64,000 nt of DNA from Pseudomonadota bacterium. Lineage in GTDB: Bacteria; Pseudomonadota; Gammaproteobacteria; Burkholderiales; Rhodocyclaceae. Every line of letters begins with the position of its first letter. Position 1 is the first letter of the stretch. The DNA is taken from the NCBI GenBank assembly GCA_018262095.1, contig JAGTRW010000007.1, positions 1-64,000 of the forward strand, written 5' to 3'. A program made the translations under genes and the position numbers. Below are positions 31,367 to 38,820 of this stretch, piece after piece. The notes under the pieces were generated by a model. The model was not told where the DNA came from and did no database searches. It saw only the letters and a program-made list of their open reading frames with translations.

Positions 31367-31984
31367 CTAGCCATTAACATCCGAAACCCTGAGGCTTGAG
31401 TTCGGAATTCGGTGGCGCTTCTCGATAATGTCCAAGATTTCGCCGCCAAGCTGCCGTGCTCTCTTGGTAATGCGTAGGGCCTCCTGGAATCCCTCCGCCG
31501 GAGCCGGCATCGCGTTCAATATACCGCCTGGCTTAACGTCTTGGGCTACGGCTTCCAGTAGTTGATAGAATTCGACCACCTTAACTTGGATGTTGACTTC
31601 GAGCATGCCAAGGCGATCTAGGCTGCTTTTGAAGATGAGGAATCTGTCCTCAGGCACTTGGATATGATACGTACACGAGGTTATCTGTTTGGAATGGAAC
31701 GCCTCTACCACGCGTTCCAGTTGCTGTATGTAGTTTCGGTGTTCGGTAAGCTCGATAGTTGCCTTTATCTCCGCATATAGCTGAAAGGTGGTGGAACGTC
31801 TGTCTTTACGGTCTTTGAGCTTGCCAATTATGTAGTTGGGAAAGAAGGACGATACCGCTCCGACGAAAGCGCCGCCAAGGGCGCTGTATACTGGAAGGTA
31901 TGGGTTCTATTCAATGAATAGAGACTTGAATGCTCGTATGATCTCAATGGTTTCGAGAATGCTATTCGGATTGATGTCGGCCAT
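31367..31984 (-). pseudogene. Membrane-anchored hypothetical protein, interrupted by a stop
   Basis: From ATG 31984 the frame reads MADINPNSILETIEIIRAF to SLFIE, then TAG (31907-31909), then NPYLPVYSALGGAFVGAVS and on for about 180 more residues to a stop at 31367. The second part has one membrane segment (YSALGGAFVGAVSSFFPNYII) and a helical soluble domain (LYAEIKATIELTEHRNYIQQ, later EGFQEALRITKRARQLGGEI). I do not know the family. The continuous pattern across the stop suggests one gene with a nonsense mutation, or a base-calling error. It is followed by attC-like site 1. Confidence 0.5.
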
Positions 31985-32002
31985 GGGAGAACTTATGGTG
32001 AT

Positions 32003-32078
32003 GTCTAGCGTCTGGATTCACCGGCCTGCGCGGCTTTTCGCGCAGGCCCAGTGGAATGATGGGGTGTCATGCCTTTTA
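32003..32078 (-). other. attC-like site 2
   Basis: It shares GTCTAGCGTCT (plus strand, 32003-32013) and an AATGATGGG core with site 1, and has a perfect 10-bp stem (GGCCTGCGCG / CGCGCAGGCC, 32023-32048) with a 6-base loop. The other end (GTGTCATGCC) departs from the consensus. It lies within about 10 bases of the stop of the minus-strand gene at 32084. Confidence 0.4.
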
Positions 32079-32083
32079 TGACA

Positions 32084-32401
32084 TTAACACGAAACATTCA
32101 ATAGGCTCTTTGCCGCTGTGCAGTTCAGAGCAAGCTCAAGCGTCCTGCCTTCCTTGGCATTGAACATTGTGAAGACAAGATAATCTGTTCCACCACATTT
32201 GGCCCGAATAGACCCATCTGAATTCCGGGTGGCGTTCGAGACGCGCTTGCACTCAGGAAAGTTGTGCTTGATTATCCTTGACGAAACTGTCATTGGATCA
32301 CCCTTGGGAGCAGCACCGACGGCAGGCCCTGTTGCCAATGCTGGCCAAGCAGCCGAAAGCAACGATGCCGTAATAAGGACAGGGACTAACCTAGACTTCA
32401 T
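32084..32401 (-). CDS. Small secreted hypothetical protein
   Basis: A 105-residue protein from ATG 32401: Sec signal peptide (MKSRLVPVLITASLLSAAWP, cleavage near ALA), then about 80 residues with three Cys (FPECKRVS, RAKCGGTDYLVF, LALNCTAAKSL and a terminal SC). The Cys pattern suggests disulfides and a small periplasmic fold. I do not recognise the family. It is typical of a cassette-borne gene in size, base composition and the attC-like site behind it. Confidence 0.65.
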   Translation of the reverse strand: MKSRLVPVLITASLLSAAWPALATGPAVGAAPKGDPMTVSSRIIKHNFPECKRVSNATRNSDGSIRAKCGGTDYLVFTMFNAKEGRTLELALNCTAAKSLLNVSC

Positions 32402-32447
32402 GCAGTTTCCTAAACGAGTGTGAGCGTTTGCGGCAGTTAACGTTTGA

Positions 32448-33152
32448 CTAGATTCGCACACGACAGGCTTCAACAAAGGCTTTTCCCAATAACGTGGGGG
32501 TCACGCGGGTGAAGCTTCCCCCGCCACCATAGGTCATGCCAAGCCTCAAGCAGCCGACTCGTTCTAGATTTGACATAGCCAATTTGACGTCATCGGTAGG
32601 CTCTTGCTTTCTATCATCTTTCCTATCTTCACTGTCTGTGATAGCAATATCCGGAAGGGAATGCGTGAGAATTCCGGCGTGCTGAATAGCTTCGAACGGC
32701 AATGCGTACACCGCATCAAGAATCTTTGCTTCCAACGAAGATATCTGCCCGAGTATCTCAACATATGCTCGGTGTATTTCCACGCCGCTATCTGCGTTAG
32801 CCGCGTTTACCAAGAGGTTGACCCACTTGTCTTGAAGATTGTCGTCATCCTCAATCGAGGCAGCTTGCAATAAAGGGATGGCAAGTTTCAGAGGGACAGC
32901 CCTTGTTGGCCCTTCAAGTCCAAGCTCTTCCAACAGTTCGTTTACCTTCTGCATTAGACGAACCTGTCGCTCCCAACGCATATAGCGAAGCTTGTCTTCG
33001 AAAATGCCCATTCCCTGCTCTAATGGCCCGGATACAACGCGGGCAATGAACCCGCCAGCTTCTCTTGCCGCATCAACTGCTTTTCCCGTTGTCTTGGCAA
33101 TTTCTTGTGCCGCTTTCGCTGATTCGATGACAGTTTGATTCGGATCGTTCAT
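32448..33152 (-). CDS. Abi-alpha family protein (DUF4393)
   Basis: A 234-residue protein from ATG 33152. The sequence EIAKTTGKAVDAAREAGGFI, then VSGPLEQGMGIFEDKLRYMRW and LKLAIPLLQAASIEDDDNLQ, DKWVNLLVNAAN and SLEAKILDAVYALP fit the DUF4393/Abi-alpha family, named for abortive infection. A short hydrophobic amphipathic segment near residues 25-40 may bind membrane. It lies between the HEPN-motif gene and the small secreted gene on the same strand. A phage-defence role is inference from family and neighbourhood. Confidence 0.75.
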   Translation of the reverse strand: MNDPNQTVIESAKAAQEIAKTTGKAVDAAREAGGFIARVVSGPLEQGMGIFEDKLRYMRWERQVRLMQKVNELLEELGLEGPTRAVPLKLAIPLLQAASIEDDDNLQDKWVNLLVNAANADSGVEIHRAYVEILGQISSLEAKILDAVYALPFEAIQHAGILTHSLPDIAITDSEDRKDDRKQEPTDDVKLAMSNLERVGCLRLGMTYGGGGSFTRVTPTLLGKAFVEACRVRI

Positions 33153-33186
33153 GTAGTCTCCATACGAACCTAATGTGAAGGTGATG

Positions 33187-33254
33187 GGCGGCCAGAGCAC
33201 GGGGCGCGGAGGGCACCTGCAAGCGCAGCTTGCAGGTCGTCCCTCTCGGCCGCC
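33187..33254. repeat. Nested inverted repeat between two minus-strand genes
   Basis: Outer arms GGCGGCC (33187-33193) and GGCCGCC (33248-33254), middle arms GGG/CCC (33211-33213, 33241-33243) and a perfect inner hairpin ACCTGCAAG / CTTGCAGGT (33215-33237, 5-base loop). It lies between the stop of the HEPN-motif gene and the start of the Abi-alpha gene. The layout is attC-like in position, but the R-box consensus is absent; a terminator-like or structured 5' leader is equally possible. Confidence 0.5.
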
Positions 33255-33279
33255 GGGTTGCGGCCTGCTATTGATGCTG

Positions 33280-33870
33280 CTATGCATGCTGGCGCCCCTT
33301 TGCGCGTTGACTACGCAAGGCTTCAAGAAGCTCCGTGTTTCCGCCCACAACTTCCAAAAGCATCTGAAGCGACAGAATGGCTCCCGGAACGATGCTCTCT
33401 TCATCGACTTCTGTATCGGCGTAGTCCGGATCGATTGCAAGCTCAACATTTACAACCCACCACACCTCAATCTTCCGTAGCAGCTCAACTAGTACTTGGA
33501 ACTGTTCCGTGTGATTGGATTCAGCTTGACCCGTGACGATGTCGAAGAGTTGGTGAGCAACAAGGTTTCTAGTGCTCTTAAGCTGCTCGAATATATCCAA
33601 GTCATCGTCATTTACCACTTGGTTCTCATGTAGCCAATTTAGAGATGCATAGACTGGGCTCTTATCGCGCGAAAGAACCTTTGCCTTGTACTCAGGGGAG
33701 ACAGTCGATCCTTCCTCCGACCATCCAATCGAGTAGAAATCTCGGATGCGATCGACTATCGAGTTTTTAAGAATCTCAAAGGTAGTGATGAACATCGTGG
33801 CCATGAAGAGTGATGGCCTGACAACGTCCGGATCGAGAAAGCGCTCCCACCGTTCTTCGTGTGTAGTCAT
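33280..33870 (-). CDS. HEPN-motif hypothetical protein
   Basis: A 196-residue, mostly helical protein from ATG 33870 (GGGG a few bases upstream). The segment LKSTRNLVAHQLFDIVTG contains RNLVAH, the RNxxxH motif of HEPN domains, many of which are RNases in toxin-antitoxin or abortive systems. An acidic stretch follows (DPDYADTEVDEESIVPG). I cannot place it in a named family. It is upstream of the Abi-alpha gene on the same strand, separated by a large inverted repeat; the two could form a defence pair. Confidence 0.65.
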   Translation of the reverse strand: MTTHEERWERFLDPDVVRPSLFMATMFITTFEILKNSIVDRIRDFYSIGWSEEGSTVSPEYKAKVLSRDKSPVYASLNWLHENQVVNDDDLDIFEQLKSTRNLVAHQLFDIVTGQAESNHTEQFQVLVELLRKIEVWWVVNVELAIDPDYADTEVDEESIVPGAILSLQMLLEVVGGNTELLEALRSQRAKGRQHA

Positions 33871-34069
33871 AAGCCCCAACTTTGTTATAGGGCACAGTTC
33901 TGCTGCATAACTCCGGCACCAGCTCCCTAACTCGGCGCGACAAATATCTCTGTAAGCCTCTTCACGACAGGGTTTTCGGTGCCCGAGAGCCGTTTTTATA
34001 CCGTACTAAGTAAACCGCAAAAGGCAGCACGTCGAAACGTAGGGCGTTAGCATACACTCTGGACGCTTC

Positions 34070-34340
34070 AATGGCTGCTTTGGGATGCTTTCTTGAGAGA
34101 CCGCTTCTGGCCGGGTCGAGGCATTGTAGTCGTCAACTTGCTTGCCGAATACCGGCCATTCAACTGGCTCAGCGTATGCCCCGACTATTGAAATTGGATC
34201 GCCACCTTGACCGTCGTCTTGTGGCCGAGTCAAGACATTGTAGATGTCAATTTGCCCGCCGAATACGCGTCGCTCAGCAAGGTTTCCGAAAACCTTAGCT
34301 ATCAAAATTGGATGCCCGCCTCGACCGGCGGCTCCTGGCC
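34070..34340 (-). repeat. 114-bp tandem repeat array
   Basis: About 2.4 degenerate units. Landmarks recur at exactly 114 bases: TGGCCG at 34108, 34222 and 34336; GCCGAATAC at 34144 and 34258; AAATTGGAT at 34190 and 34304. 114 is 38 codons, and one minus-strand frame (open from about 34430 to 34006) runs through all units, giving a protein repeat such as VFGGQIDIYNVLTRP and VFGKQVDDYNASTRP. It may be a remnant of a repeat-protein gene or a decayed non-coding array. Confidence 0.65.
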
Positions 34341-34632
34341 GGGAGTACGCGTACGACGTGTTGCCACAAAGCGACCTTTGGCGAAAATCTCCTGGCTGGC
34401 GAAGGTCAGCTCATCGGAACCAGCGGGAACTCACCCTCCCGGCCACGAGCGGTCCGTCAGTTGCTCACGAAGCCGTCACTCAAAAGCCTGCTCAACTCTG
34501 TAACCTGCCAGATTCACCAAGGCAGCCATCGCGAAAGTGCATCGCCAGCGGCGAGGCCGGTGTCCCTCGTACCGGTCCTGCCGGGGCCTTCAATGCGCTG
34601 CGCTTTTCGCCACAGCCCGTGTCGTGGCGCGC
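34341..34632. other. Gene-free stretch before the DedA-rhodanese gene
   Basis: No gene, RNA or clear signal is visible here beyond the tail of the repeat frame. A short imperfect hairpin (CGAGGCCGGTG region near 34553) is the only structure noted. Confidence 0.4.
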
Positions 34633-35565
34633 TTACCGAGAGGCAGGTCTGGCCTGCTCTGCCAGCCAGGCCTCGTAGCCGCCGCGCAACGGCTTGACCG
34701 ACAAATAACCAGTCTTGAGCAGAGCTCGCGCCGCCTGCACTGCACCGGCATCGTCCGGGCAAGCGCAGAGGGTCACGATAGGCCGATCCTTGGGCCAATC
34801 GCCGACCGCCTGATCAAGGAAATCGTGTTCGGCGATCCGGGCACCGTTGATCGTGCCGGTTTCGGCAATCATCGTTGCCCCGCGCAAATCGAGCAACAGC
34901 GGCGGTTCGGCGGTCGCCATCGCCGCGATCAGTTCGTCGGCCGAGATATGGGGAACCGCGCAAAACATCCGGAAACGGTATTTTTGCCACAGCTTCCAGC
35001 CAAGCCAGCTGCCAAGCAGCAACAGCAGCACCGTCAAGGCGCGGGCGGCATTCCGGTCGAGCGCGGCAACGACGGACTGGACGGTATCCTTGAGCAGCCA
35101 ACCGGCGCCAATCGACAGACCGGCCCACAGCCCCGCCCCGACGCCTGCCGCCAGCAGGAAACCGGGCAGGCTCATGCGCAGCGCCCCGGCAATCGGCGGC
35201 GCCACGGTCGAAAAGCCGGGGATGAACTTGGCGACCACCAGCGACGAGACGCCCCAACGGATGAAGCGCGCTTCGGTCTGGCTAACGCAGGAAGAGGGGT
35301 TGATCGACAGCTTGCACAGACTGGCCAGCACGCGGTAGCCGAACAGCCGGCCGGACCAGTACCAAAGCCAGTCGGCGAGCACCGAAGCGACGATGGCCGC
35401 GGCCAGCAGTTGCCCCAGACTGCCTGAACTCGTCGCCAGGCTGCCGGCCAAGAGCAAGGTGGGAACCGCGGGCACCGGCAAACCGATTTGCTGCAGCAGG
35501 ACGTTGAGGAATACGACCCAGACGGCATCGCGCTGGAGCGTTTCGATCAATTGGGTGATTTCCAT
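34633..35565 (-). CDS. DedA family membrane protein fused to a rhodanese domain
   Basis: A 310-residue fusion. Residues about 1-200 are a DedA/SNARE-associated membrane protein (LADWLWYWSGRLFGYR, FIRWGVSSLVVAKFIPGFST, GAGLWAGLSIGAGWL) and 205-305 a rhodanese-like domain (LLLDLRGATMIAETGTINGA; active-loop Cys in VTLCACPDDAGAV; VKPLRGGYEAWL). DedA proteins act in lipid flipping and membrane homeostasis; the rhodanese part transfers or senses sulfane sulfur. The order DedA-rhodanese is seen in other proteobacteria. It starts the next conserved block and is not obviously in an operon with wrbA, 190 bases upstream. Confidence 0.88.
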   Translation of the reverse strand: MEITQLIETLQRDAVWVVFLNVLLQQIGLPVPAVPTLLLAGSLATSSGSLGQLLAAAIVASVLADWLWYWSGRLFGYRVLASLCKLSINPSSCVSQTEARFIRWGVSSLVVAKFIPGFSTVAPPIAGALRMSLPGFLLAAGVGAGLWAGLSIGAGWLLKDTVQSVVAALDRNAARALTVLLLLLGSWLGWKLWQKYRFRMFCAVPHISADELIAAMATAEPPLLLDLRGATMIAETGTINGARIAEHDFLDQAVGDWPKDRPIVTLCACPDDAGAVQAARALLKTGYLSVKPLRGGYEAWLAEQARPASR

Positions 35566-35754
35566 CAGTTAAAATCCAGGTAGAAATCCTGACGACGAGG
35601 ACACCGATGGTGCCCAAGCATAAGCGTACGATCATGCCGCCTTGCCGATCTGCGGTCAAATGACGCAGCGCTTGCGAAGCGATGGCGCAGTGGCGTCGGT
35701 CATCGCGCCGCAAGCATCAGACGAAGGACAGGGGCAAGCTTGCCGCGTCGCTCA

Positions 35755-36354
35755 TCAACTGAACAGCTTGTTTGCCGTTTCAGCGATCAGCCTGCCCTGG
35801 AAACGCGCTCCATCGAGTTCGATCACGCTGGGCTGACGCTGCCCCTGGCCGCCGGCGATCGTCGTAGCACCATATGGGCTGCCGCCGACGATCTCGTCGA
35901 GCGACATCTGACCCTGATAGCTGTAGGGCAGCCCGACGATGGTCATGCCGAAGTGCAGCAGATTGGTGATGATCGAAAACAACGTCACTTCCTGCCCGCC
36001 ATGCTGCGTGGCGGTGGACGTGAACGCGCCGCCGACCTTGCCGTTGAGTGCGCCGCGCGCCCACAGGCCGCCGGCCTGGTCGAGGAAACTGGCCATCTGC
36101 GACGGCATGCGCCCGAAGCGGGTCGGGCAGCCAACGATAATGGCATCGTAGCCTTCGAGTTCGCTGACGGAGGCGACTGCGGCGGCCTGCTCCAGCTTGA
36201 AATGGCCCGCCTTGGCGATTTCCTGCGGAACGGTCTCGGGAACACGTTTCACATCGACGCTGGCGCCGGTCGAGCGCGCGCCTTCGGCCATGGCCTGCGC
36301 CATGGTTTCGATGTGACCGTAGGTCGAGTAATAGAGGACGAGGACTTTTGACAT
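35755..36354 (-). CDS. wrbA: NAD(P)H:quinone oxidoreductase WrbA
   Basis: A 199-residue flavodoxin-like FMN protein (E. coli WrbA 198) that reduces quinones by two electrons. N-terminal FMN loop [20 protein letters not shown], then [20 protein letters not shown] and [16 protein letters not shown]. It is the last gene of the long minus-strand operon starting at 42642 and follows pirin after 80 bases. With pirin and DoxX it suggests defence against quinones and other electrophiles. Confidence 0.93.
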   Translation of the reverse strand: MSKVLVLYYSTYGHIETMAQAMAEGARSTGASVDVKRVPETVPQEIAKAGHFKLEQAAAVASVSELEGYDAIIVGCPTRFGRMPSQMASFLDQAGGLWARGALNGKVGGAFTSTATQHGGQEVTLFSIITNLLHFGMTIVGLPYSYQGQMSLDEIVGGSPYGATTIAGGQGQRQPSVIELDGARFQGRLIAETANKLFS

Positions 36355-36434
36355 GGTATTTCTCCTTAAATGAGATGCGACGGTTCAAGTACAGCTGAAT
36401 TATGCGCTTCGCCGGGCCTCCACGTTCCGGCCCA

Positions 36435-37136
36435 CTAGACGGCCAGATCGAAGACCAGGACCTCGGCATCACGGCCCTGGGCCAGGGTGACCTGGTCTTC
36501 GCCTTCGAGCAGCAGCGCGTCGCCCGCTTCGAGCGGCTGACCATTGACTTCGAGCGCGCCGCGCACCAGATGCACATAGGCCTTGCGCGCCGGGTCGAGT
36601 CGCAGTTCGGCACGCTCGCCGCCGTCGAACAGGCCCGCGTAGACCGCCGCATCGGCGTTGATGCTGACCGAATCGTGCGCGCCGTCGGGCGAGGCGACCA
36701 GGCGCAGCGCTCCGCGCTTGTCGTTCGCGGCAATCGTCTTCTGCTCGTAGCCGGGCCTGATGCCGGTGATCTTCGGTTCGATCCAGATCTGCAGAAAGTG
36801 CGTGGTCTGGTCCTTGGCGTGGTTGAATTCGCTGTGCGTCACCCCGGAACCGGCGCTCATGCGCTGCACGTCGCCCGGTGGAATGCCCTTGACGTTGCCC
36901 AGGCTGTCCTCGTGCGCGAGTTCTCCGGACAGCACGTAGCTGATGATTTCCATGTCGCGGTGGCTGTGCTTGCCGAAGCCGGCGCCGGCTTCGATGCGGT
37001 CCTCGTTGATCACGCGCAGATTGCCCCAGCCCATATGCGCCGGATCGTAATAGCCGGCAAAGGAGAACGAGTGATAGCTCTTGAGCCAGCCGTGGTCGGC
37101 GTAGCCGCGGTCTGACGATTTGCGCAGGGTAAGCAT
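36435..37136 (-). CDS. Pirin family protein (quercetin 2,3-dioxygenase type)
   Basis: A 233-residue bicupin of the YhhW type. The N-terminal cupin holds the metal motif in GFGKHSHRDMEIISYVLSG and ELAHEDSLG, with GSGVTHSEFNH. YhhW cleaves quercetin in vitro; the natural substrate is unknown. The C-terminal cupin is shorter and lacks the metal His, as in the family. It lies between DUF1275 and wrbA on the same strand. Confidence 0.92.
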   Translation of the reverse strand: MLTLRKSSDRGYADHGWLKSYHSFSFAGYYDPAHMGWGNLRVINEDRIEAGAGFGKHSHRDMEIISYVLSGELAHEDSLGNVKGIPPGDVQRMSAGSGVTHSEFNHAKDQTTHFLQIWIEPKITGIRPGYEQKTIAANDKRGALRLVASPDGAHDSVSINADAAVYAGLFDGGERAELRLDPARKAYVHLVRGALEVNGQPLEAGDALLLEGEDQVTLAQGRDAEVLVFDLAV

Positions 37137-37214
37137 GATTGGAACTCCTGGTTGATGTATCTTTGGGTTTAGAAATGGTTAAAGACAGTCAAATGAACGC
37201 TCAAGTTGCGAGCT

Positions 37215-37943
37215 TCAATATTGTCTGCCGTTGGTCGGGTCGCGAATGCGCGTTGCCGTCTGCAGCGCCGGCTGCCGATCGACCGGCCTGGCGAGCAATT
37301 GCATCAGGAGGATGAACAGCGGCAGCAGCAGCGCCCAGAAGGACCATTGGACGTACGCCATGGCGCCCGAAATGGCGCCCGTGCCGAAAGCCACGATCGG
37401 CCAGATGAACTTGATGAGGCGTTCTCCTATGGCCGGATCACGTTCGCCGCAAAGGAAATCGACGAGGTCGACGATCACTTGCGTGACGTTGCCGGTCATC
37501 ACCGTGGTCGGCGCCAGATTGGCCCAGACCAGCTTGCTGGCGGCATTCTGGACGCCCATCGCGGCGGCGCCGAAAATACCGGTCAGGATCGGCAGCAGCG
37601 TGTCGGCATTACGCAGCGGCGACGCGATCAAGCCGAGCATCATGCACAGCGCCAGAAAAAATGCCTGCAGCGCGAGGATCGGTCGCAGGGCGTGGCGCGG
37701 ATGCCGATTGCAGGCACGTGCCACCAGCCGGGTCAGCGCAACGGCGACGATGAACGCCGGGAAAGCCAGCCACTTGATCAGCAGACCATGCCCGGACTGT
37801 GCCAGCTCGGCGCCGATCAGCACGAAATTGCCGGTCACATGCGCGGTGAACAGGCCGAATAGCGCGACGAAACCGAGCGTATCGACATAGCCGGCGATGA
37901 AGCCCGCGGCCATGCCCTGCACGATGTCGTTGCGCGCGCGCAT
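37215..37943 (-). CDS. YoaK/DUF1275 family membrane protein
   Basis: A 242-residue protein with six membrane helices; the family motif FVALFGLFTAHVTGNFVLIG and GVQNAASKLVWANLAPTTVMTGNVTQ are present (given here in two parts). ATG 37943 is one base after the DoxX stop. Function of the family is unknown; members are often in oxidative-stress operons. Confidence 0.88.
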   Translation of the reverse strand: MRARNDIVQGMAAGFIAGYVDTLGFVALFGLFTAHVTGNFVLIGAELAQSGHGLLIKWLAFPAFIVAVALTRLVARACNRHPRHALRPILALQAFFLALCMMLGLIASPLRNADTLLPILTGIFGAAAMGVQNAASKLVWANLAPTTVMTGNVTQVIVDLVDFLCGERDPAIGERLIKFIWPIVAFGTGAISGAMAYVQWSFWALLLPLFILLMQLLARPVDRQPALQTATRIRDPTNGRQY

Positions 37944-37944
37944 C

Positions 37945-38355
37945 TCAGCCCGGCTCCGCCAGATGCTGGTCAAGCGAGTAATGGCCCGGCCCGGCCAGGG
38001 CAATCGCGCCAAAGGTAATGATCAGCAGCCAGCCGAACTGCCCGTCGGCGATGCTCCAGTCGGGGTGGACAAGGAACATCGAAACCAGCAGCAAGACCAG
38101 GATCGGCACGCTTGCCAAGCGCGTTCGCCAGCCGACGGCAATGGCCAGGGGGCAAACGATTTCGGCCAGCAAGGCAAAGCCCAGCGTCAGCCCTCGACCC
38201 AGATGCAGCGGGTCGTCGATCTGCTGGAGCTCCGAAGCGAAGTGCAGCAGCTTGGGCAGGCCGTGGACATAGATCAGCAAGGCGGCGGCCGTCAGTCGCA
38301 GGTAGAGCAGGCCGATATTCGGCGTCGGGATGCGGGTGGTCAGAAAGCGCTTCAT
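37945..38355 (-). CDS. DoxX family membrane protein
   Basis: A 136-residue four-helix protein of the DoxX family (LLYLRLTAAALLIYVHGLPKLL, GWRTRLASVPILVLLLVSMF). ATG 38355 follows AGGAG and gives the usual length; upstream in-frame codons are in the intergenic gap. DoxX proteins of mycobacteria work with thiol and superoxide defence; the role here is inferred only from neighbours. Confidence 0.9.
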   Translation of the reverse strand: MKRFLTTRIPTPNIGLLYLRLTAAALLIYVHGLPKLLHFASELQQIDDPLHLGRGLTLGFALLAEIVCPLAIAVGWRTRLASVPILVLLLVSMFLVHPDWSIADGQFGWLLIITFGAIALAGPGHYSLDQHLAEPG

Positions 38356-38432
38356 GTTCGCAGGCTCCTGAGGCAGAGTGGTGAATAGGGGCAGACGGTC
38401 CGCCGCGCGCGTGGAGTGTCTGGCCATGATGC

Positions 38433-38588
38433 CTAGACGAACATCCCGGCGGTCACGAAACCGGCGGTCATGGCCACCACCAGCAGCGCGCCGATCGGCG
38501 ACGGCGGCGCCGGCGAGGGGATGTCGAGCCAGCGGCAGAGCGCGCCGACCAGCGTGCCGAGGACGACTCCAGTCAATAATGAGATCAT
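38433..38588 (-). CDS. XapX domain membrane protein (second copy)
   Basis: A 51-residue protein (MISLLTGVVLGTLVGALCRW ... MFV) with two membrane helices joined by a Pro-rich turn (LDIPSPAPPSPIGALL). This is the XapX pattern. It overlaps the upstream XapX stop by 4 bases (ATGA), so the two are coupled. The function of XapX is not known. Confidence 0.82.
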   Translation of the reverse strand: MISLLTGVVLGTLVGALCRWLDIPSPAPPSPIGALLVVAMTAGFVTAGMFV

Positions 38589-38809
38589 TGCCGCCGCCCT
38601 TGGTCCAGATCGTGACCGCCGCAGTTGCCCTTTTGCTCGGCCGGCCGGGCGACCAGATAGCGATCGACCAGCCAGTAACCGAGGCTCATCACGAACACCA
38701 GCAATGCGCCGGTCAGCACCGGCGGCGACGGCACGGGAATGTGGGCGAGCTGGCAGACGACGCCGACCATGAACGACAGCAGAAGACCGAGCAGCACTTT
38801 GGTGTTCAT
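38585..38809 (-). CDS. XapX domain membrane protein (first copy)
   Basis: A 74-residue protein with two helices and the XapX Pro motif LAHIPVPSPPVLTGALL, then a polar His/Asp-containing tail (EQKGNCGGHDLDQGRRQ). It starts 11 bases after the amidohydrolase stop and overlaps the next XapX start. Tandem XapX genes could make a heteromeric membrane protein. Confidence 0.85.
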   Translation of the reverse strand: MNTKVLLGLLLSFMVGVVCQLAHIPVPSPPVLTGALLVFVMSLGYWLVDRYLVARPAEQKGNCGGHDLDQGRRQ

Positions 38810-38820
38810 CGCGTCACTCC

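Noticed and set aside
31836-32081. Plus-strand open frame across attC-like site 2
   Set aside because: It crosses the hairpin and runs opposite the more convincing minus-strand gene; no motif or ribosome-binding site.
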